Below are positions 40,290-45,524 of a DNA stretch of 45,524 bases, piece by piece (the stretch's first letter is position 1; the number at the start of each line of letters is the position of its first letter). The notes below the pieces were generated by a model. That model had not been told where the DNA came from. It searched no databases and was given only the letters and a program-made list of their open reading frames with translations. Source of the DNA: Nemertoderma westbladi. Taxonomy: Eukaryota; Xenacoelomorpha; Nemertodermatida; Nemertodermatidae. Both the position numbers and the translations under genes were made by a program. The stretch is taken from assembly GCA_032718475.1 (NCBI GenBank), contig JAUCBJ010000028.1:1-45524 (forward strand), written 5' to 3'.

Positions 40290-43200
40290 TTAAAGAGATG
40301 TGTCACCAATATGGAGTCCCAGGTCCCGATCCTAACAAAGAGAGGTGTCACCAATATGGAGTCCCAGGTCACAATCCCAACAAAGAGAGGTGTCACCAAT
40401 ATGGAGTCCCAGGTCCCGATCCTAACAAAGAGAGGTGTCACCAATATGGAGTCCCAGGTCCCGATCCCAACAAAGAGAGGTGTCACCCAAACGTAGTCCC
40501 AGGTCCCGATCCCATCAAAGAGAGGTGTCACCAATATGGAGTCCGATGTCCCGATCCCATCAAAGAGAGGTGTCACCAATATGGAGTCCCAGGTCCCGAT
40601 CCCAACAAAGAGAGGTGTCACCCATAAGGAGTCCAATGTCCCGATCCCATCAAAGGGAGGTGTCACCCATAAGGAGTCCCAGGTCCCGATCCCAACAAAG
40701 GGAGGTGTCACCCAAACGTAGTCCCAGATTCAGATCCCATCAAAGAGAGGTGTCACCCATAAGGAGTCCCATGTCCCGATACCATCAAAAGGAGGTGTCA
40801 CCCATAAGGAGTCCCAGGTCCCGATCCCAACAAAGGGAGGTGTCACCCAAACGTAGTCCCAGATTCAGATCCCATCAAAGAGAGGTGTCACCCATAAGGA
40901 GTCCCATGTCCCGATACCATCAAAAGGAGGTGTCACCCATAAGGAGTCCCAGGTCCCGATCCCATCAAAGGGAGGTGTCACCCATAAGGAGTCCCAGGTC
41001 CCGATCCCATCAAAGGGAGGTGTCACCCATAAGGAGTCCCAGGTTCAGATCCCTTCATAGAGAGCAGCCCCAGGTCCCAATCCCATCAAAGAGAGGAGTC
41101 ACCCATATGGAGTCCCAGGTCCCGATCCCAACAAAGAGAGGTTTCACCCAAATGGAGACCCAGGTCCCGATCCCAACAAAGAGAGGTATCACCCAAATGG
41201 AGACCCAGGTCCCGATCCTAACAAAGTGAGGTGCCACCTCAACGTAGTCCCAAGTACCCGATCCCATCAAAGAGAGGTGTCACCAATATGGAGTCCCAGG
41301 TCCCGATCCTATCAAAGAGAGGTGTCACCCCAACGTAGTCCCAGGTCCCGATCCCATCAAAGAGAGGTGTCACCAATATGGAGTCCCAGGTCCCGATCCC
41401 ATCAAAGAGAGGTGTCACCCATATGGAGTCCCAGGTCCCGATCCCAACAAAGAGAGGTGTCACCAATATGGAGTCCCAGGTTCCGATCCCAACAAAGAGA
41501 GGTGTCACCAATATGGAGTCCCAGGTCCCGATCCCATCAAAGAGAGGTGTCACCAATATGGAGTCCCAGGTCCCGATCCCAACAAAGAGAGGTGTCACCC
41601 ATATGGAGTCCCAGGTCCCGATCCCAACAAAGAGAGGTGTCACCAATATGGAGTCCCAGGTCCCGATCCCAACAAAGAGAGGTGTCACCCAAACGGAGTC
41701 CTAGGTTCCGATCCCATTAAAGAGATGTGTCACCAATATGGAGTCCCAGGTCCCGATCCCAACAAAGAGAGGTGTCACCCAAACGGAGTCCTAGGTCCCG
41801 ATCCCATCAAAGAGAGGTGTCACCAATATGGAGTCCCAGGTCCCGATCCCAACAAAGAGAGGTGTCACCCAAACGGAGTCCTATGTCCCGATCCCATCAA
41901 AGAGAGGTGTCACCAATATGGAGTCCCAGGTCCCGATCCCAACAAAGAGAGGTGTCACCCAAACGGAGTCCCAGCTCCCGATCCCAACAAAGAGAGGTAT
42001 CACCTAAATGGAGTCCCAGGTCCTGATCCCATCAAAGAGAGGTGTCACCAATATGGAGTCCGAGGTCCCGATCCCATCAAAGAGAGGTGTCACCAATATG
42101 GAGTCCCAGGTCCCGATCCCAACAAAGAGAGGTGTCACCCATAAGGAGTCCAATGTCCCGATCCCATCAAAGGGAGGTGTCACCCATAAGGAGTCCCAGG
42201 TCCCGATCCCAACAAAGGGAGTTGTCACCCAAACGTAGTCCCAGATTCAGATCCCATCAAAGAGAGGTGTCACCCATAAGGAGTCCCATGTCCCGATACC
42301 ATCAAAAGGAGGTGTCACCCATAAGGAGCCCCAGGTCCCGATCCCATCAAAGGGAGGTGTCACCCATAAGGAGTCCCAGGTCCCGATCACATCAAAGAGA
42401 GGTGTCACCCAAACGGAGTCCTAGGTTCCGATCCCATTAAAGAGATGTGTCACCAATATGGAGTCCCAGGTCCCGATCCCAACAAAGAGAGGTGTCACCC
42501 AAACGGAGTCCTAGGTCCCGATCCCATCAAAGAGAGGTGTCACCCAAACGGAGTCCTAGGTTCCGATCCCATTAAAGAGGTGTGTCACCAATATGGAGTC
42601 CCAGGTCCCGATCCCAACAAAGAGAGGTGTCACCCAAACGGAGTCCCAGCTCCCGATCCCAACAAAGAGAGGTATCACCTAAATGGAGTCCCAGGTCCCG
42701 ATCCCATCAAAGAGAGGTGTCACCAATATGGAGTCCGAGGTCCCGATCCCATCAAAGAGAGGTGTCACCAATATGGAGTCCCAGGTCCCGATCCCAACAA
42801 AGAGAGGTGTCACCCATAAGGAGTCCAATGTCCCGATCCCATCAAAGGGAGGTGTCACCCATAAGGAGTCCCAGGTCCCGATCCCAACAAAGGGAGTTGT
42901 CACCCAAACGTAGTCCCAGATTCAGATCCCATCAAAGAGAGGTGTCACCCATAAGGAGTCCCATGTCCCGATACCATCAAAAGGAGGTGTCACCCATAAG
43001 GAGTCCCAGGTCCCGATCCCATCAAAGGGAGGTGTCACCCATAAGGAGTCCCAGGTTCAGATCCCTTCATAGAGAGCAGTCCCAGGTCCCAATCCCATCA
43101 AAGAGAGGAGTCACTCATATGGAGTCCCAGATCCCGATCCCAACAAAGAGAGGTTTCACCCAAATGGAGTCCCAGGTCCCGATCCCAACAAAGAGAGGTT

Positions 43201-43400
43201 TCACCCAAATGGAGACCCAGGTCCCGATCCTAACAAAGTGAGGTGCCACCTCAACGTAGTCCCAGGTCCCGATCCCATCAAAGAGAGGTGTCACCAATAT
43301 GGAGTCCCAGGTCCCGATCCTATCAAAGAGAGGTGTCACCCCAACGTAGTCCCAGGTCCCGATCCCATCAAAGAGAGGTGTCACCAATATGGAGTCCCAG
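40290..43400. repeat. 45-bp satellite array 2, main part (about 69 units)
   Basis: Same unit as array 1. From about 40500 onward it follows the last ~2.9 kb of array 1 (26280-29315) block by block, with the marker GTGCCACCTCAACGTAG at about 41232 and 43244. It ends in the same truncated block and the same flank. One difference is about three extra units in array 1 near 28960-29090. The first ~200 bp after H8 have their own variants (GATCCTAACAAAG, GGTCACAATCCC). Confidence 0.95.
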
Positions 43401-43570
43401 GGCCGAGTAACTCAAAAAATCTTGAGATTGACCTTGAAATCCACTTCAAGGTCACCTTGAAACTCAAGTTTTACCTTGACTAAAGATTTTCTTGAGTTTC
43501 AGTCAAGCGGGTAACTCAAAGCAATACTTAGTCAAGGTGATACTTGAAATTTCAAGGCTCACCTTGAGTA
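43401..43570. repeat. Flank of array 2, rich in TCAAGG/CCTTGA words
   Basis: The first ~39 bp equal the flank of array 1 (29316). Contains TGACCTTGA (43429-43437), TCAAGGTCA (43446-43454) and further ACCTTGA, CTTGAAATTTCAAGG words, partly palindromic. No frame or known family. Confidence 0.6.
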
Positions 43571-43946
43571 TTAAAGATGGAAGAAGTATTTGTTTATTTC
43601 AGCAGTTGCCTAGGTTATGCAGTGAATCCCATTGCACCTGCAATAATATACAGTAGGCCTACTCAATACAGTACGTTAAAGCGTTTAAGCGTTAAACAGT
43701 TTGGCCTATACAGTATATCGAAGTGACATACTGTATGTGGGAAATATAATCACGGTTGTGAGGGTGAGCAATGTAGTACTTGAACTAAAATTAGGAACTA
43801 TAGAGATGCAACCGGGCTTTAAGGTGGTTGGTTACTAAAATGAATACCGCTTTCACAGGCGATGTGTTGACAGATGGGAGGCCATGATGAGGTAAAGTGC
43901 GGACATACAAGGTATCAGGTAGTATTTCCAGTTCTCCCTTTTACCT
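43571..43946. other. Non-coding, nothing recognised
   Basis: AT-rich unique-looking DNA with ACAGTAGGCCTACT and ATACAGTAT words that seem common in this genome. No gene supported. Confidence 0.5.
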
Positions 43947-44025
43947 GAGCCGCTAGCTGAATGGTTAGAGCGTCAGACTTCCATCACGGAGGTCACCAGT
44001 TCGATCCCACCTGAACGCCTTTTTA
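43947..44025 (+). repeat. tRNA-like sequence, probably a SINE head or tRNA pseudogene
   Basis: TAGCTGAATGG (43954-43964) fits a tRNA A box, and GTTCGATCCC (43999-44008) a B box. The distance is normal, and TTTTT at 44020-44024 could end Pol III transcription. The D-stem pairs (GCTG with GAGC partly), but the acceptor stem and T-stem do not, and the anticodon arm is irregular. It is therefore not a working tRNA. A tRNA-derived SINE start is the most likely reading; its body and tail were not delimited. Confidence 0.5.
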
Positions 44026-44440
44026 CCTAATTTGCTAAGCTGTACCTAACGAAAATTATAATAAAGATTGGGCAAGACATTTCGCAACCTTCGCATTACA
44101 ACCACTACCATTCCAATCAATAGGCTTATTGATGGTTTTATATGACATCCTACGTAATGTTTCTTACCAAAATTTAAAATATATTTAAGCATGTTAGAAG
44201 ACGTCCGTGAGATGATACAATTTGTGTTTTAGCGTCCCCTGACAATTTATTTAACTACATTCCAAGAACAAAATGTTACACGACATGGCGATTAATTTTT
44301 GTATTTATATTTTTTGTGGCACTTCACAGAAATAATATTTCGAAATGTTAGAGGGGAAGCCTATCAGCCTATGGAAACACTTTGTTATTCCCAGACATTA
44401 GTTGCCATACTCAAAACAACATACACCTACATGGTTGGGT
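44026..44440. other. Non-coding, nothing recognised
   Basis: AT-rich DNA without frames or repeats that could be supported; it may contain the body of the SINE-like element that starts at 43947. Confidence 0.45.
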
Positions 44441-44621
44441 GAATTCTTAGCCCGCGTGTATTCTTAACCCACGGGTATTCTTAGCCCGCGAGTTAGTAAA
44501 GGAGCAGGTTAGTAAAGGAGCAGGTTGCAGAGGCGTATTGGGGGAACCAAATCAATAAACGTTATTGTTTTGCGGGCTAAGAATACCCACGGGCTAAGAA
44601 TACTCACCGGGCTAAGAATTC
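44441..44621. mobile_element. 181-bp foldback element with triple internal repeats
   Basis: The left arm 44441-44490 and the right arm 44572-44621 are inverted copies that both begin and end at GAATTC. Each arm is three tandem versions of a ~17-bp word around ATTCTTAGCCCGCG. The loop carries a perfect direct doublet GTTAGTAAAGGAGCAG. The arms differ by a few bases. No target duplication or coding capacity was seen. Confidence 0.75.
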
Positions 44622-45524
44622 CTGAGACCACCTACAGTACTTATAGTCTCGAGTAAAACTTCCTAAACTATAACCTCAGGCGTTTATCATTAGTAGTCTG
44701 CAAATAGTTATAAACAGTGGGGGGTATTCCACAATCCTTTGACTTTTCTGTCGCACTTTGATGTTTTTGACTATTATTTGCAAAAGACTTGGGTCTTGGA
44801 TTCTTCTTGGGCATACTATAGTTCGGTATGGGTCGGTATACCTTTTACTGTAGTAGTGGGCACCGGGTACTGAAAAGTAGGCCATTGTACTGGTACGATC
44901 ACAATTAATAGGCCTGCCTATCTTGAATGAAAGGAAATTCAGTAGAAACTGAAACTGTTTTAGTTATGGATGTTGTACTGCACATTCGGTACATGACTGC
45001 AACGGAGAATTCAATCTGTCCATTGCATGTTTGTTAGCACTGGTACTGTACAAATGCAGACCTGCGGTATTCAGTCAGTCAGTCTTTAAATGTATTGGAA
45101 TACCGAAACAACTTATATAGATACTGTAGGCCTATGGCTATGGTTATGTGGTTGACCTACAGTAGGCCTACTATCTGACTGTACAGTAGCTTAGCAGACA
45201 ACAAATTTTTATTGTCAACACGATAGCACGAACAACATGATGTCGATGTATTCGATATATGTCGAAATTCAGACATTGTTACATATTTGGAATCCTTGTA
45301 ACGCAAGCTTTCTATTGATATGAAAAAATCACGACTAATATGGAGAATGGTAATGATACGGATGATGGTGCGATTTCGCAAAAGACACCTTTTTAAAACG
45401 CTTATAAAAAACATTCAAAGCGAAATCTAAAATTCCGGCTTCATGGTAACAACCACGGTGAGTTGAACTAGTTGTGTTTCTAATTTCAAGCAATATGATA
45501 AAGATTTGTAGAAAAATTTGGGGG
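44622..45524. other. Non-coding, no gene recognised
   Basis: AT-rich sequence with TAGGCCTAC words around 45128-45170. Minus-strand frames at 44676-44885 and 45157-45414 have no recognisable motif and no splice or poly(A) context. Confidence 0.5.

Noticed and set aside
43947-44025. Functional tRNA gene
   Set aside because: T-stem and acceptor stem do not pair and the anticodon arm is irregular.

Overview
This is animal nuclear DNA: AT-rich, with splice-like sites, a poly(A) signal and almost nothing but transposable elements and tandem repeats. The scattered TAGGCCTA/CAGTAGGCCTAC-type words and the mix of CR1/L2-like LINEs, a BEL/Pao element and Helitrons suggest a marine invertebrate, perhaps an echinoderm or another deuterostome. 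That placement is weak inference; no host gene was recognised that would fix it.

Layout. 1-5021: non-coding DNA with two direct copies (1265-2815, 3471-5021) of an unknown 1.55-kb repeat, R1. 5022-8690: a decayed minus-strand CR1/L2/Jockey-like LINE (LINE A) with ORF1, endonuclease and the first part of the reverse transcriptase (RT). It stops exactly where R1 copy B begins. 9202-9531: a possible last exon of an unknown host gene with a poly(A) signal. 10201-11807: a small foldback element, then a short array of ~343-bp units carrying type I hammerhead ribozymes. Two ribozymes are intact by base pairing (one per strand) and one is broken; the array resembles a metazoan retrozyme or Sm-alpha/newt-satellite-type repeat. 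12163-19560: a complete but internally deleted BEL/Pao LTR retrotransposon with a 5-bp target duplication, LTRs, primer site and polypurine tract. Each LTR carries its own LINE insertion, and the one in the 3' LTR has a long open RT frame. 20217-20789: two exon-like stretches on opposite strands. 20836-29315: about 8.5 kb of a 45-bp satellite with a ~3.1-kb higher-order pattern. 29795-40289: eight copies of one ~1.26-kb Helitron-like element, all in the same orientation, chopping up a plus-strand LINE (LINE C) and the start of a second satellite array. 38898-43400: that second array (~3.2 kb), ending in the same flank as the first. 43401-45524: non-coding DNA with a tRNA-like SINE head and a 181-bp foldback.

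How the parts relate. The history is nested. LINE C was 5'-truncated, then hit by Helitrons at four points in its RT. Removing each Helitron at its TC and CTAG ends restores the flanks, most clearly at the YADD motif, and one more copy interrupts satellite array 2 with the same precision. The BEL/Pao element landed first and its LTRs were later hit by two unrelated LINEs.

The most interesting objects are the hammerhead array with Pol III-like A and B boxes bracketing the ribozyme, and the Helitron-like family with alternative 5' pairings. No CRISPR, rRNA or functional tRNA gene was found.
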